Counted from the stretch's first letter, positions 1-8,599 are shown. The stretch is DNA of 34,866 bases from Quinella sp. 1Q5 (GCA_014764605.1 JACXWG010000013.1:1-34866), one strand, 5' to 3'. Notes: generated from the letters alone by a model not told the origin. A program made the numbers and translations.

Positions 1-1063
1 CGCCAACGTAGCCGCCCAAATTCAAATAGCTATCAGAGCAAATGCCAGACAACGTCCACGCTAAGCACAGGATAAAAATCGCGGGCACCATAGCCTTAAA
101 GCCTTGGGAATAGCATTCGCAGTATTCGCTGAAGTTTACGACTTTGCGCGGCAGATAAAGAGCCGAGATAAAAATCAACGCGATAAACGAGCCGAGAGCC
201 AATGATTTGGAGGCGTCGCAGTCGGCGAAGGCGTCCGAAATCGTCTTGCCCTCGTGAATGCCGCCCGTGTAAAGCATGCCATAGATACAGACGCTAATAA
301 GCACGATAAGCGGCAAAATCAGGTCGATAATCTTTCCTTGCCCGCCGGTAGATTGTTCTTCTGAGACGGCGTCTTTGTATTCGGCGGGGATTTCAAAATG
401 CTCATTGTTCTTGCGAACCTCCGCGCCCATTGTCGCGAAGTCTCTGCCAGTCGTTATGATGAACACCATAAAAAGCATAGTCAGGATAGCGTAGAGGTTA
501 AAAGGAATCGTCTGCAGGAAGAGCAAGAAGCCGTCGATAAGTGAGCCTTCGGGAAGGGACGAGCCGACAGCCGCCGCCCAACTCGATACGGGAGCAATTA
601 TGCAAATGGGAGCCGCCGTCGAGTCAATGACGTAAGCGAGCTTTGCGCGGCAGATTTTAAATTTGTCCGTGACGGGTCGCATAATCGTTCCGACAGTCAG
701 GCAGTTGAAGTAGTCGTCAATGAAAATCAACATGCCGAGGAACGCCGTTAAGCCGAGGGCAGAACGTTTGCCGGAGATGACTGAACGTGCCCATTCCCCG
801 TAAGCCTTCGTCGCGCCCGATTTGCTGATTATCGCAACGAGAATACCTAAGATAACGAGGAATACTAAAATGTTGACGTTGCCGCCGACCTTGCCTTCCA
901 TAATCTCAAAGAAGGTTACGATTGATTCTAGGAAGTTGCCGTCCGTGAAGAGCATTGCGCCTACGAAGATTCCGACTATCAGCGACGTGTAAACTTCCTT
1001 CGTCAGAAGCGCAAGGATTATCGTGATAATCGGCGGCAGCATTGACAACGCAGAACTTTCCAT
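1..1063 (-). CDS. Na+/H+ antiporter, NhaC family (partial, 3' end outside window)
   Basis: Translating the minus strand from the ATG at 1063 gives about 354 residues that run off the window start without a stop. The protein is very hydrophobic, with many membrane segments. It carries the NhaC-type stretch FIDDYFNCLTVGTIMRP and an early INDY-like polar motif region. NhaC proteins exchange internal Na+ for external H+ in the cytoplasmic membrane. The start is supported by AGGAGG at 1075-1080, 11 bases upstream, and by a good promoter at 1107-1135. A hydrophilic loop near residues 230-250, rich in Glu and Lys, separates two membrane halves. An alternative is a related amino-acid/proton exchanger of the same superfamily. 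The substrate is inferred from family only. Confidence 0.85.
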   Translation of the reverse strand, partial: MESSALSMLPPIITIILALLTKEVYTSLIVGIFVGAMLFTDGNFLESIVTFFEIMEGKVGGNVNILVFLVILGILVAIISKSGATKAYGEWARSVISGKRSALGLTAFLGMLIFIDDYFNCLTVGTIMRPVTDKFKICRAKLAYVIDSTAAPICIIAPVSSWAAAVGSSLPEGSLIDGFLLFLQTIPFNLYAILTMLFMVFIITTGRDFATMGAEVRKNNEHFEIPAEYKDAVSEEQSTGGQGKIIDLILPLIVLISVCIYGMLYTGGIHEGKTISDAFADCDASKSLALGSFIALIFISALYLPRKVVNFSEYCECYSQGFKAMVPAIFILCLAWTLSGICSDSYLNLGGYVG

Positions 1064-1106
1064 TAGATAAGATGCCTCCTCAAGTAAAATTTTTTATGCC
1101 GCGCCG

Positions 1107-1135
1107 ATTATAGCAGGTATCGCCCGATACCGCAA
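1107..1135 (-). promoter_or_regulatory. Sigma-A-type promoter of the nhaC-like gene
   Basis: On the minus strand there is TTGCGG (1135-1130), a 17-base spacer and a perfect TATAAT (1112-1107), about 45 bases upstream of the ATG at 1063. Confidence 0.65.
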
Positions 1136-1150
1136 AAGATTTTATTGCGC

Positions 1151-1179
1151 TGTACAAGCCGCCCGCCATTGGTTATTAT
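1151..1179 (+). promoter_or_regulatory. Possible promoter of cobS-pduX
   Basis: TGTACA (1151-1156), 17 bases, TATTAT (1174-1179). Both boxes are imperfect and the -10 lies only 18 bases from the start, so this is weak. No cobalamin riboswitch could be recognised in the short gap 1064-1197. Confidence 0.3.
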
Positions 1180-1197
1180 GCACGCGGTGATTGATTG

Positions 1198-1971
1198 ATG
1201 AACTCATTTTTAATCGGGTTGCAGTTCTTGACGCGGATATTTATCGTCAAGCAGAGTGTTTGGACGGAAAAGAGCTTCGGCGAGTCGGTAAAATATTTTC
1301 CTGCGGTCGGGGCGGTGCTCGGATTAATCTGTTCGGGCATCGTCGGGGCGGTGAATAATCTGTGCTTGCCGACGTTGACGGGTGCGATTGGCTTTACGTC
1401 GTTGATAATCTTGACGGGCGGCATTCATTGCGATGGGTTAATGGATTCGGCGGACGGATTGTTTTCAGGTCGCGAACGGGAAAAGATTTTGGAGATAATG
1501 AAGGATTCCCGCGCAGGGTCTTTCGGCGTGGTTGCGATGACTTTGGTTGCGGCGTTAGAAGTCTCGACGCTAACTGAACTTGCGCGGCTGTCGACATGGT
1601 GGCTGTGCGCGGCGATTTATTCTGCCCCGATAATCGCCCGGCTAATGATGGTCGTGACAATCGGCGCATTTCCTTACGCCAGACCCGACGGCATGGGCAA
1701 AGCCTTCGCGAAGTTCACGACGCGGCGGACGATACTATTTGCGACGGGCGAGACGCTTTTACTTTTGTTGCCGCTTATCGTCGTCAGCGAAATATTTTTC
1801 CTTAGCGCGGCGGCGGCGAGTGTTCTTGCGTTAATTGTGGCGTGGAGGTTCGCTTCGTTCGCTGTGGAAAAGATTGGCGGCGTCACGGGCGACATTTACG
1901 GCGCAGTCACGATGCTAGCTGAATTGTCCGCGTTGATAACTTTCTTGCTTATAGCGGCGGCTCTGCGATGA
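1198..1971 (+). CDS. cobS: Adenosylcobinamide-GDP ribazoletransferase (cobalamin synthase)
   Basis: 257-residue polytopic membrane protein. It joins adenosylcobinamide-GDP to alpha-ribazole (or its phosphate), the last assembly step of adenosylcobalamin, at the cytoplasmic membrane. The family hallmark is visible around residues 78-113: GGIHCDGLMDSADGLFSG followed by IMKDSRAGSFG, with the conserved Asp-rich Mg-binding pattern. Length matches the usual 240-260 residues. The ATG at 1198 is chosen because GGTGA at 1186-1190 is 7 bases away; a TTG at 1195 directly before it would add one residue. The gene overlaps pduX by 4 bases (ATGA), so the two are translationally coupled and both act in late cobalamin assembly. 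No other cob genes lie in the window. Confidence 0.95.
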   Translation: MNSFLIGLQFLTRIFIVKQSVWTEKSFGESVKYFPAVGAVLGLICSGIVGAVNNLCLPTLTGAIGFTSLIILTGGIHCDGLMDSADGLFSGREREKILEIMKDSRAGSFGVVAMTLVAALEVSTLTELARLSTWWLCAAIYSAPIIARLMMVVTIGAFPYARPDGMGKAFAKFTTRRTILFATGETLLLLLPLIVVSEIFFLSAAAASVLALIVAWRFASFAVEKIGGVTGDIYGAVTMLAELSALITFLLIAAALR

Positions 1972-2741
1972 AGATTATCGTTAAGATGCGTGGCACGTGC
2001 GGCGAGTTGGCTCAAGGATTTTATCGCGGCGAACCTGTGTTGATTACTTGCCCGATAGAAAAATTTTCAACCGTTGTTGTGTCCGATGAGTTCGCAGGCG
2101 TCTTTGGTCTCGGTTCAAAGTCGCGGGCAATCCTCGACAAGGTCTGCGGCGGGCGTGAATTCAAATTCGGCTTGCGGCTTGCGTCTGAACTTCCACGCGG
2201 CAAAGGTATGGCGTCGTCGTCTGCTGATATGGCGGCAGTCGCTCAAGCCGTCGCATTGTCATTGGGCGGGAGACTTTCACCTGACGACCTCGGCAAGTTC
2301 TGCGCGTCAATCGAACCGACGGACGGCATATTTTATCCGGGCGTCGTCGCGATGAATCCTTTGACTGGTCGGCTGATTAAAAAAATTCGGGCGCAGGAAC
2401 GATTTCAAGTGGCGGTTTTCGATTACGGCGGCGAAGTCGACACGCTCAAGCTTAATCGTCGCAGTGATTTTGAATTCCCCACGCTATCCGACGAGATTGA
2501 CTTCACGCTGACTGAACGCTCCGCCCTTGCCAACCAAAACATTTTGCCTAAACGCGGACTCGAAGACCTCATGACCTTTGCAAAGGACTTGGGAGCCGTC
2601 GCCGTCAACGTCGCGCACTCTGGAACCGTCGCGGGGATTTTTTTTCGTGCAGAGGATTCACACGCTACGGATAAGGTTGCCGCTGTCCGAAGGCGTTTCG
2701 ACTTCCTAGACTTCATGACGTTGACGCGTCTCGCCGTTTAA
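1968..2741 (+). CDS. pduX: L-threonine kinase, PduX type (GHMP kinase family)
   Basis: 257 residues. PduX phosphorylates L-threonine to L-threonine O-3-phosphate, the precursor of the (R)-1-amino-2-propanol linker of cobalamin. Seen: the N-terminal GTCGELAQG motif typical of PduX-like GHMP kinases, the ATP-binding glycine/serine loop LPRGKGMASSSADMAA near residues 74-89, and a C-terminal segment with VNVAHSGTVAGIFF, the third GHMP motif. The ATG overlaps the stop of cobS. The pairing with cobS supports a cobalamin role rather than another GHMP kinase such as homoserine or mevalonate kinase. The product is probably cytosolic. Confidence 0.9.
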   Translation: MKIIVKMRGTCGELAQGFYRGEPVLITCPIEKFSTVVVSDEFAGVFGLGSKSRAILDKVCGGREFKFGLRLASELPRGKGMASSSADMAAVAQAVALSLGGRLSPDDLGKFCASIEPTDGIFYPGVVAMNPLTGRLIKKIRAQERFQVAVFDYGGEVDTLKLNRRSDFEFPTLSDEIDFTLTERSALANQNILPKRGLEDLMTFAKDLGAVAVNVAHSGTVAGIFFRAEDSHATDKVAAVRRRFDFLDFMTLTRLAV

Positions 2742-2774
2742 AACTATAATGGCAGAAAAATTTTAGGCGGTGAT

Positions 2775-3830
2775 GTGTTGAAGAAAAAATTTTTATCAGG
2801 CGTACTTGTCACGTGTCTTTTGTTTATTGGTTGTGGCGGAGATGATACTCAAGCCCCTAAGCCGCCGCTAGTCAAAGTTCAGCAAGTCGAAGCCTCCAAC
2901 GCCGCGCAGGAAGAAAATTATTCGGGCGTGGTGCGTGGTCGCTACGAGACGAACTTATCATTTCAAGTCGGCGGCAAGATAATTTCTCGCGACGTGCAGA
3001 CTGGTTCACGAGTTCGGGCGGGCGATGTCTTAATGACGCTTGACCCTAAAGACGTTGTCGAACAGTCGAGGAGCGCGGAAGCTCAAGTTGCCTCCACGCG
3101 TGCGCAACTGCAACTGGCAAAGGCGAACCTTGACCGCTACGCCGAACTGTTCAAATCAGAAGCGATTGCCGCCGCCGTCCTCGACCAATACAAAACCCAA
3201 TACGACGCCGCTAAAGCCGCTTACGATGCCGCAGTTGCTCAGGCTCAGCAAACCCGCAACGCCCTTGACTACACGACGCTAACTGCCAATGCTGATGGTG
3301 TCATCTCGGAGATTCAAGCGGAGGTCGGACAAGTAGTTGCGGCAGGTCAACATGTCTTGACGCTCGTCCAGACTGGGGAGTTTGAAGTCGTCGTCAGCAT
3401 TCCCGAAAACAAAATCGCTGCCGTTCAAATTGGTCAGCGAGTGACGATAACGTTCTGGGCGACGGGCGACGAGGTGATTGGTACTGTTCGCGAGATTGCT
3501 CCTATGGCTGATTCGGCGGCGCGGACGTTCACGGTTAAGATTTCTATTCCCAACGCCAGCAATGTTCAACTGGGCATGACGGCTAGTGTTATCACGCAGA
3601 AAACTTCGCCAAACGCAATCATTCTTCCGTTAAGCGCGATTTATCAGACGGGCGACGCGGCGCAGGTTTGGATTGTCGAAGGCGGCAAAGTTACGCTTAA
3701 GGCAGTCGAAGTCATTGCCTTTGACGATAACGCCGTTCAAGTGCGCGGGCTAAAGGCGGGCGATGTCGTCGTTGTGGCGGGCGTCAACAAACTACGCGAT
3801 GGGCAGGAAGTTAGGACTGGTGAGCAATGA
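2775..3830 (+). CDS. RND efflux periplasmic adaptor (membrane fusion protein), lipoprotein
   Basis: 351 residues. It would bridge the inner-membrane RND pump encoded next to an outer-membrane channel. Seen: an N-terminal signal peptide ending in FIGC at Cys20 (lipoprotein anchor), the biotinyl-lipoyl half FQVGGKI...GSRVRAGDVLMTLDP (about residues 66-95), a helical hairpin rich in Ala and Gln (about 95-170), the second lipoyl half around 175-200, then beta-barrel and membrane-proximal domains. This is the HlyD/AcrA fold order. The start is uncertain: GTG 2775 or TTG 2778. The TTG gives a typical MKKKF start and sits better from AGGCGGTG (2765-2772). The stop overlaps the next gene by ATGA. No outer-membrane factor gene is present nearby. 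Confidence 0.92.
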   Translation: MLKKKFLSGVLVTCLLFIGCGGDDTQAPKPPLVKVQQVEASNAAQEENYSGVVRGRYETNLSFQVGGKIISRDVQTGSRVRAGDVLMTLDPKDVVEQSRSAEAQVASTRAQLQLAKANLDRYAELFKSEAIAAAVLDQYKTQYDAAKAAYDAAVAQAQQTRNALDYTTLTANADGVISEIQAEVGQVVAAGQHVLTLVQTGEFEVVVSIPENKIAAVQIGQRVTITFWATGDEVIGTVREIAPMADSAARTFTVKISIPNASNVQLGMTASVITQKTSPNAIILPLSAIYQTGDAAQVWIVEGGKVTLKAVEVIAFDDNAVQVRGLKAGDVVVVAGVNKLRDGQEVRTGEQ

Positions 3831-6800
3831 GAAACTTAACAGAACTTTCCTTGAACAATCGCCCGCTCGTCTGGTACTTCATAGTCATTGCGTTCGTCGG
3901 CGGGATTTTTTCTTACTTCAGCCTAGGACGCATGGAAGACCCAAAGTTCGTTATCCGTGAAATGATTGTTTCGGCGTATTGGTCAGGGGCGACGGCTGAC
4001 GAAATGCAGGAGCAAGTCACCGACAAGCTAGAGAAGAAATTGCAGGACATACCGAACCTTGACAACCTAAGGAGCGAGACTCGACCGGGGTCGACGATGA
4101 TTTATATTGAACTTGATGATGAACCTGCCACTGACCAAATCCGTCCTATGTGGCGCGACGTTCGCAACTTCTGCACGGACATCAAAGACGACTTGCCAGA
4201 AGGCGTCATGGGACCGTTCTTTAATGATAATTATGATGAAGTCTTCGGCTCGGTCTATGCGTTGACGGGCGACGGCTTCAGCTATGAAGAGCTTAGACGA
4301 TATGCCGAGGAGATTCGCCGCTTGATGTTCGGTATCGACGACGTTAAGAAGATTGAACTTGTCGGCGAGCAATCAGAAATTGTTTACGTCGAGATTGAGC
4401 AGACTAAGCTTGCGGAACTCGGCATAAGCCCGCAAGTCATTTCGGACACGCTAGCCGCACAAAATGCAATGACGCCCGCCGGCATGGTCGAGACTTCAAG
4501 CGACAACGTTTATCTGCGTGTGACTGGAATCTTCGACGACGTGGAGGCGATAAGAAATCTGCCACTCAACGCGGAGGGCAGAATCATTCGGCTAGGGGAC
4601 ATTGCAACGATTGAAAGGCGATTTGTCGACCCGCCCGAACCAAAAATGTTCTTTGACGGCAAGCCCGCGATTGGAATTGCAGTTGCCATGAATGACGGCG
4701 GGAATATCCTAAAGCTCGGCGAAGACCTTGACCGCATGAAGGCACGAATACAATCGGAGCTACCTTTAGGCATGGAACTTCATCAGGTAAGCGACCAACC
4801 CAAAGTCGTGGAAAAGTCAATCGGCGAGTTCGTGGAGACTTTGATACTTGCAATCGTGATTGTCCTTGCCGTGAGCTTTGCAAGCTTAGGATTGCGGACG
4901 GGGATAGTCGTTGCCGGTTGTATACCGCTTGTCCTAGCTGGGACGTTCTGTTTTATGTACGCGCTGGGCATTGACCTGCATAAAGTTTCCCTCGGCTCGC
5001 TGATAATCGCGCTGGGCTTGCTCGTCGACGACGCAATCATTGCCGTCGAGATGATGAGCGTCCAACTTGAACGCGGGCTTAGTCGATTCGATGCGGCGTG
5101 TCATGCCTTCAACGTGACGGCTAAACCGATGCTTACGGGCACGCTAATAACTTGCGCGGGCTTTATCCCGGTTGCGTTCGCTAAAGGCATTGCAAGCGAA
5201 TTCTGCCGCGACATGTTCTGGGTCGTGAGTATCGCGCTTATCTTGTCGTGGATAGTTTCAGTCATGGTCGCACCGCTGTTCGGCTACTACATCATCAAGA
5301 CGGAAAAGAAATCGGACACGGAACTTTACAACAGCCGCTTCTATAAAATCTTCCGCCGCGTGCTCGAAACTTTTCTGCGGAATAAAATCTTAGTGCTAAG
5401 CGGGACAATCGGAACGTTCGCGGCGACAATCTTTGTAGCGGACTTGGTGCAACAGGAATTTTTCCCTCCGTCAATTCGTCCGGAAATTTTAATCGAACTT
5501 CGCTTGCCCGAAGGCTCATCAATGGCGGCGACTCAAACCGAGGCTGAACGCTTTGCAAAGTTCCTAGACAGCAAACGAGACCACCTGAAGAATTACGCTT
5601 ACTACGTTGGGCAGGATACGCCGCGTTTCGTGCTAACCATTTCCCCAGGTGATGACGTTGATAATATGGCTAAGTTCGTCGTCACGGCTAACGAAGACAT
5701 CCGCGACGAGTTGATTGAGATAATTGACACGGAGCTTGATGATAACTTTCCTTTGGTGCGTGCGAATATCCAACTGATTCAGACGGGACCACCCGCTGAC
5801 TATCCGATTATGCTACGCGTCTCTGGTACCGATATTGATAAAGTCCAATCGCTCGCTGAGGAAGTCGCCGACCGTGTTGCTCAAGACCCAAACGCTACGA
5901 ACATTCACCTTGACTGGAACGAGAAATCTAAAATTGTGCGCATTGACCTTGACCAAGATAAACTTCGTGCGTTGGGCGTTACCAGTCAGGAGGTTAAGTC
6001 TATGCTTTACACCGAGATAACTGGCGCGAAGGCTTCTGAATTCTACACGGGCGACAGGACGATTGACATAGATTTGCGGCTAGCGGCGGCGGACAGAAAT
6101 AATCTTGCGGCGTTGAAGTCGTTGCCTATCTATCTCGGCGCGGCGGGCTATGTTCCCCTTGAACAGATTGCTAAGCTCTCCTATGACGCGGAATATGGAT
6201 TGATTAGGCGACGCAACCTCAAGCCGACAGTAACTGTACAAGCCAACATTTTATCGGGCACGGCTAACGACGCGGCAATTAAAGCCTTCGACGCGACGGA
6301 AGACTTGCGCAAAGATTTACCGCTGGGCTATTCAATCGAACCAGACGGCGACCTCGAAGAGTCCGATAAGTCGACGGGGGATTTGCTTTCAATGTTGCCG
6401 CTAGTCGTGTTCGTAATCATGACGCTATTAATGTTCCAACTCAATGACGCTAAGGCAATGATTCTTACTTTGCTGACTGCGCCGCTCGGTTTAATCGGAG
6501 TCGTCTTCGCGCTGATAATCTTGTCTAAGCCGCTGGGTTTCGTGGCGGAGCTGGGAGTAATCGCTTTGTCGGGCATGATAATCCGCAACTCCGTAATCCT
6601 AATCGACCAGATACAACAGCACCTGCGAGCGGGCGAAGAACCCTTCGACGCGATAATTGATTCAGCCGTGCTTAGGTTCCGTCCGATAATGCTGACGGCG
6701 GCGGCGGCGATACTCGGAATGCTCCCGCTAATGGTAAGTGTCTTCTGGGGTCCAATGGCAGTTGCAATCGCGGGCGGCTTGCTCGTGGCGACAGTCTTAA

Positions 6801-6859
6801 CGCTACTAGTCTTGCCAGTCATGTATGCAAGCGTTTACTTCTCTGATATAGAAGTTTGA
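3827..6859 (+). CDS. RND efflux transporter permease subunit (AcrB/MexK-TriC-like)
   Basis: 1010 residues, a normal RND length. It is a proton-driven drug or lipid-like efflux pump of the inner membrane working with the upstream adaptor. Seen: first membrane helix at about 14-33 followed by GRMEDP (34-39), a variant typical of the MexK/TriC-like branch; two large periplasmic loops (about 40-330 and 540-850); and twin Asp in TM4 in LGLLVDDAIIAVEMM (Asp401, Asp402), the proton relay. In the TM10 position where AcrB has Lys940, the sequence is GMIIRNSVILIDQI with Arg920 instead. As far as I know this is a feature of this branch, not a defect. It overlaps the adaptor gene by 4 bases. Substrate cannot be read from sequence. 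Confidence 0.95.
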   Translation: MRNLTELSLNNRPLVWYFIVIAFVGGIFSYFSLGRMEDPKFVIREMIVSAYWSGATADEMQEQVTDKLEKKLQDIPNLDNLRSETRPGSTMIYIELDDEPATDQIRPMWRDVRNFCTDIKDDLPEGVMGPFFNDNYDEVFGSVYALTGDGFSYEELRRYAEEIRRLMFGIDDVKKIELVGEQSEIVYVEIEQTKLAELGISPQVISDTLAAQNAMTPAGMVETSSDNVYLRVTGIFDDVEAIRNLPLNAEGRIIRLGDIATIERRFVDPPEPKMFFDGKPAIGIAVAMNDGGNILKLGEDLDRMKARIQSELPLGMELHQVSDQPKVVEKSIGEFVETLILAIVIVLAVSFASLGLRTGIVVAGCIPLVLAGTFCFMYALGIDLHKVSLGSLIIALGLLVDDAIIAVEMMSVQLERGLSRFDAACHAFNVTAKPMLTGTLITCAGFIPVAFAKGIASEFCRDMFWVVSIALILSWIVSVMVAPLFGYYIIKTEKKSDTELYNSRFYKIFRRVLETFLRNKILVLSGTIGTFAATIFVADLVQQEFFPPSIRPEILIELRLPEGSSMAATQTEAERFAKFLDSKRDHLKNYAYYVGQDTPRFVLTISPGDDVDNMAKFVVTANEDIRDELIEIIDTELDDNFPLVRANIQLIQTGPPADYPIMLRVSGTDIDKVQSLAEEVADRVAQDPNATNIHLDWNEKSKIVRIDLDQDKLRALGVTSQEVKSMLYTEITGAKASEFYTGDRTIDIDLRLAAADRNNLAALKSLPIYLGAAGYVPLEQIAKLSYDAEYGLIRRRNLKPTVTVQANILSGTANDAAIKAFDATEDLRKDLPLGYSIEPDGDLEESDKSTGDLLSMLPLVVFVIMTLLMFQLNDAKAMILTLLTAPLGLIGVVFALIILSKPLGFVAELGVIALSGMIIRNSVILIDQIQQHLRAGEEPFDAIIDSAVLRFRPIMLTAAAAILGMLPLMVSVFWGPMAVAIAGGLLVATVLTLLVLPVMYASVYFSDIEV

Positions 6860-6930
6860 CAGCAGAAAATTGTAACGAAATTGGATTTGGAACGTATAAG
6901 GGCTAGAAAACGATTTGGAGGTTGATAACA

Positions 6931-7272
6931 ATGGCAAAGGAAATACTTAAGGACGAAATCTTGAGCGACGCGGAACTCGACCAAGTGGCGGGCGGCTCGT
7001 GGTTGGAATTCACAGCCGATATGCTCGACGCGCAAAAACGCGGCATTCCAGGCTTTGAAAATCTCAATCTCTTTGACCCAAATAGTGACCTCATCAAGAT
7101 GATTGGCGACAATAAATTGCGTCAGCAATACGTTGATAAGGTAGGCGCAGTCTTCGCTTCGCACGGAATCACCATGAAATACAACGGAAAATTCTTGGAA
7201 GCCAACGTTTATACCTATCAAGGCAAACAAATCACTCGCGAGCAAGCTTGGAAAATCGTTGATGGCAAATAA
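6931..7272 (+). CDS. Double-glycine leader peptide precursor, 113 aa, unknown function
   Basis: The first 22 residues, MAKEILKDEILSDAELDQVAGG in two parts (MAKEILKDEIL and SDAELDQVAGG), form a classic GG-type leader: charged, helical, with Leu/Ile and Val at the usual spacing before Gly-Gly. Such leaders (bacteriocin, Nif11/NHLP type) are cut and exported by C39-peptidase ABC transporters. The remaining ~91 residues are hydrophilic, start SWLEFTADML, contain no Cys, and do not look like a known bacteriocin core. ATG 6931 is chosen because GGAGG at 6917-6921 lies 9 bases upstream; an upstream TTG at 6922 has no such spacing. It is a single-gene unit ending in a strong terminator. No C39 exporter or modifying enzyme lies in the window. 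The peptide class is inferred from the leader alone. Confidence 0.75.
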   Translation: MAKEILKDEILSDAELDQVAGGSWLEFTADMLDAQKRGIPGFENLNLFDPNSDLIKMIGDNKLRQQYVDKVGAVFASHGITMKYNGKFLEANVYTYQGKQITREQAWKIVDGK

Positions 7273-7293
7273 TTAACAATCTCGGAACCAAAG

Positions 7294-7324
7294 ACCCTTC
7301 GGCGGACAGTCGGAGGGTTTTTAT
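7294..7324 (+). terminator. Rho-independent terminator of the GG-leader gene
   Basis: Stem ACCCTTCG (7294-7301) with CGGAGGGT (7311-7318), 8 pairs including one G-U, 9-base loop, then a T run through 7322. Confidence 0.85.
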
Positions 7325-7352
7325 TTGACGGACGGAAATTTTTTGCTAAAAT
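7325..7352 (+). promoter_or_regulatory. Promoter of the 7.4-8.5 kb small-gene operon
   Basis: TTGACG (7325-7330), 16 bases, TAAAAT (7347-7352), directly behind the previous terminator and about 38 bases before the TTG start at 7390. Confidence 0.6.
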
Positions 7353-7389
7353 TAGCGGCAGATTATGTTCGGTCAAGGAGATGAGTTTA

Positions 7390-7701
7390 TTGGAGAATTT
7401 CAGCGTGGCGATAAGTTTCAAAGGCAGTCTGGGTTGGGTCGAATACGACGAGGCGGCGCACAAGGTCAAAGTCACTTTGAGCGACGACGAGGGCAGAACA
7501 CTTGCCGAAAAATTTTTGACGACGCCGTACAAGATAAAGATTCCGCATGAAACGCTATTGGACTTCACGGAAGAGGACATCGACCCGAACGCGAGCGCAC
7601 AGGCTTTGAAAATTGTTTTGACTCGGCTTTGGGAGGCAACGGGCGTTCATGTGGATTGGAGCCGCCCCGTTGATTATGTCAAGGCTCACCCGCATTATTG
7701 A
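7390..7701 (+). CDS. Hypothetical protein, 103 aa
   Basis: Not recognised as a named family. The product is small, acidic and soluble: an N-terminal beta-rich half (FSVAISFKGSLGWVEYDEAA, then KVKVTLSDDEG) and a C-terminal helical half with LTRLWEATGVHVDWSRPVDY. There is no signal peptide and no Cys. Start choice: AAGGAG at 7375-7380 touches the ATG at 7381 with no spacing, whereas the in-frame TTG at 7390 has a 9-base spacing, so TTG is preferred. The product would then begin with residues ENFSVAISF after Met. It is first in a tight operon with a zinc-ribbon protein (12 bases on) and a P-loop protein. Confidence 0.75.
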   Translation: MENFSVAISFKGSLGWVEYDEAAHKVKVTLSDDEGRTLAEKFLTTPYKIKIPHETLLDFTEEDIDPNASAQALKIVLTRLWEATGVHVDWSRPVDYVKAHPHY

Positions 7702-7713
7702 GGAGGTTTCATC

Positions 7714-7923
7714 ATGACGACTTACAACAGCTGTCCGAAATGCGGACGTAAGGACTTTGGCGAGATTCTGGAATGTAAGCGTTGCAGTCTGATTTTCTGC
7801 CAAAAATGCAAAGGCAAGCGCACTCTGCCCGACGGCACCGAATACAACTGTTGCCCCCGTTGCGGCGCGGAGATTGACGAGGACGAAGACACAGTACGCG
7901 TTATCGCAAAACAAAAACGTTAA
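7714..7923 (+). CDS. Zinc-ribbon protein, 69 aa
   Basis: Four CxxC pairs are visible at Cys7/10 (CPKC), Cys21/24 (CKRC), Cys29/32 (CQKC) and Cys47/50 (CPRC), plus Cys46. This is enough for two zinc knuckles. The C-terminal tail is charged (DEDEDTVRV...KQKR). The function is unknown; a protein- or nucleic-acid-binding role is typical for such ribbons. GAGGAGG at 7700-7706 supports ATG 7714. It lies 12 bases after the upstream gene and 12 bases before the P-loop gene, so it is probably cotranscribed with both. Confidence 0.8.
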   Translation: MTTYNSCPKCGRKDFGEILECKRCSLIFCQKCKGKRTLPDGTEYNCCPRCGAEIDEDEDTVRVIAKQKR

Positions 7924-7935
7924 GGAGGAATTCGC

Positions 7936-8523
7936 ATGGCAAATAACAAGATTTACGCTTTCTTAGGTCCGCACACGTCAGGCAAGTCCACGATGGTTTC
8001 TCAGCTGTTGTCTATGGGCATTCACTATATCCCGACCGTCACGACCCGCGTATTTGATGACCGCTACGCCTACAAGCGCAAGATTTATCAGACCGTTAAA
8101 AGCGACGTATACAATCGGGAAAAGTTTATCGTCAACAACAGCTATCAGGCTCACTCCTACGGTTTGCGCAAGTCCGAAGTGCTTGACGCTTACCAAAGGC
8201 ACAAAGTCAGCGTGACGATTATGCATGACGTTGCTGGCATTAAGCAGTTGCAGAAGTTTATCAATCAAGACCTCGTAACGATTTTTCTTATGATTGATGA
8301 TGAAGTCTTTGTCGATAGAATGTTGCGGGCGGGCTGCTCAAACGACGAGATAAGATACTACGTGGAGACCGCTGATGAGACGGGCGAATTTGAACACTGG
8401 CGCGACGTTGATTTTGTCGTTAAGAACACTTCGACGGCTCGCGTTGCCTTGGAACAGATTCTGGCGATAATGGGGCTGGTTACACTCGTTCCGCAAGCCG
8501 ACTTCGACAATCTGGTTAAATGA
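7936..8523 (+). CDS. Guanylate-kinase-like P-loop protein, 195 aa
   Basis: Walker A is GPHTSGKST at residues 11-19, followed by IPTVTTRVFDDRYAY (about 31-45). This resembles the TTR nucleotide-binding region of guanylate kinases and their homologues. A FLMIDDEVFVDRMLRAG segment (about 116-132) looks like the lid/adenine-binding part. The usual guanylate kinase pattern after TTR (RxGExxGxxYxF) is not clear, so true GMP kinase activity is doubtful. It may be a diverged nucleotide kinase or a regulatory P-loop protein. AAGGAGG at 7921-7927 supports ATG 7936. It is last of the three-gene operon. The housekeeping gmk is presumably elsewhere. Confidence 0.75.
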   Translation: MANNKIYAFLGPHTSGKSTMVSQLLSMGIHYIPTVTTRVFDDRYAYKRKIYQTVKSDVYNREKFIVNNSYQAHSYGLRKSEVLDAYQRHKVSVTIMHDVAGIKQLQKFINQDLVTIFLMIDDEVFVDRMLRAGCSNDEIRYYVETADETGEFEHWRDVDFVVKNTSTARVALEQILAIMGLVTLVPQADFDNLVK

Positions 8524-8551
8524 TTTTGTCTTGGTTGAAGGATAAAAAATG

Positions 8552-8580
8552 TTGGCGGCGAAATTTCGTTGAGCTAATAA
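8552..8580 (+). promoter_or_regulatory. Possible cheV promoter
   Basis: TTGGCG (8552-8557), 17 bases, TAATAA (8575-8580). The -10 is only 20 bases from the start codon, so the leader would be very short. A further AT-rich box lies at 8541-8549. Confidence 0.35.
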
Positions 8581-8599
8581 ATAAATGGAGGCGTATTTG

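Noticed and set aside
1064..1197. Cobalamin riboswitch before cobS
   Set aside because: The gap is short, contains the divergent nhaC-type promoter, and shows no B12-box-like text.
6328..6822. Minus-strand 164-codon open frame inside the RND gene
   Set aside because: Antisense to the conserved TM7-TM12 region of the pump; Ser/Ile-rich composition is what the reverse frame of membrane helices gives.
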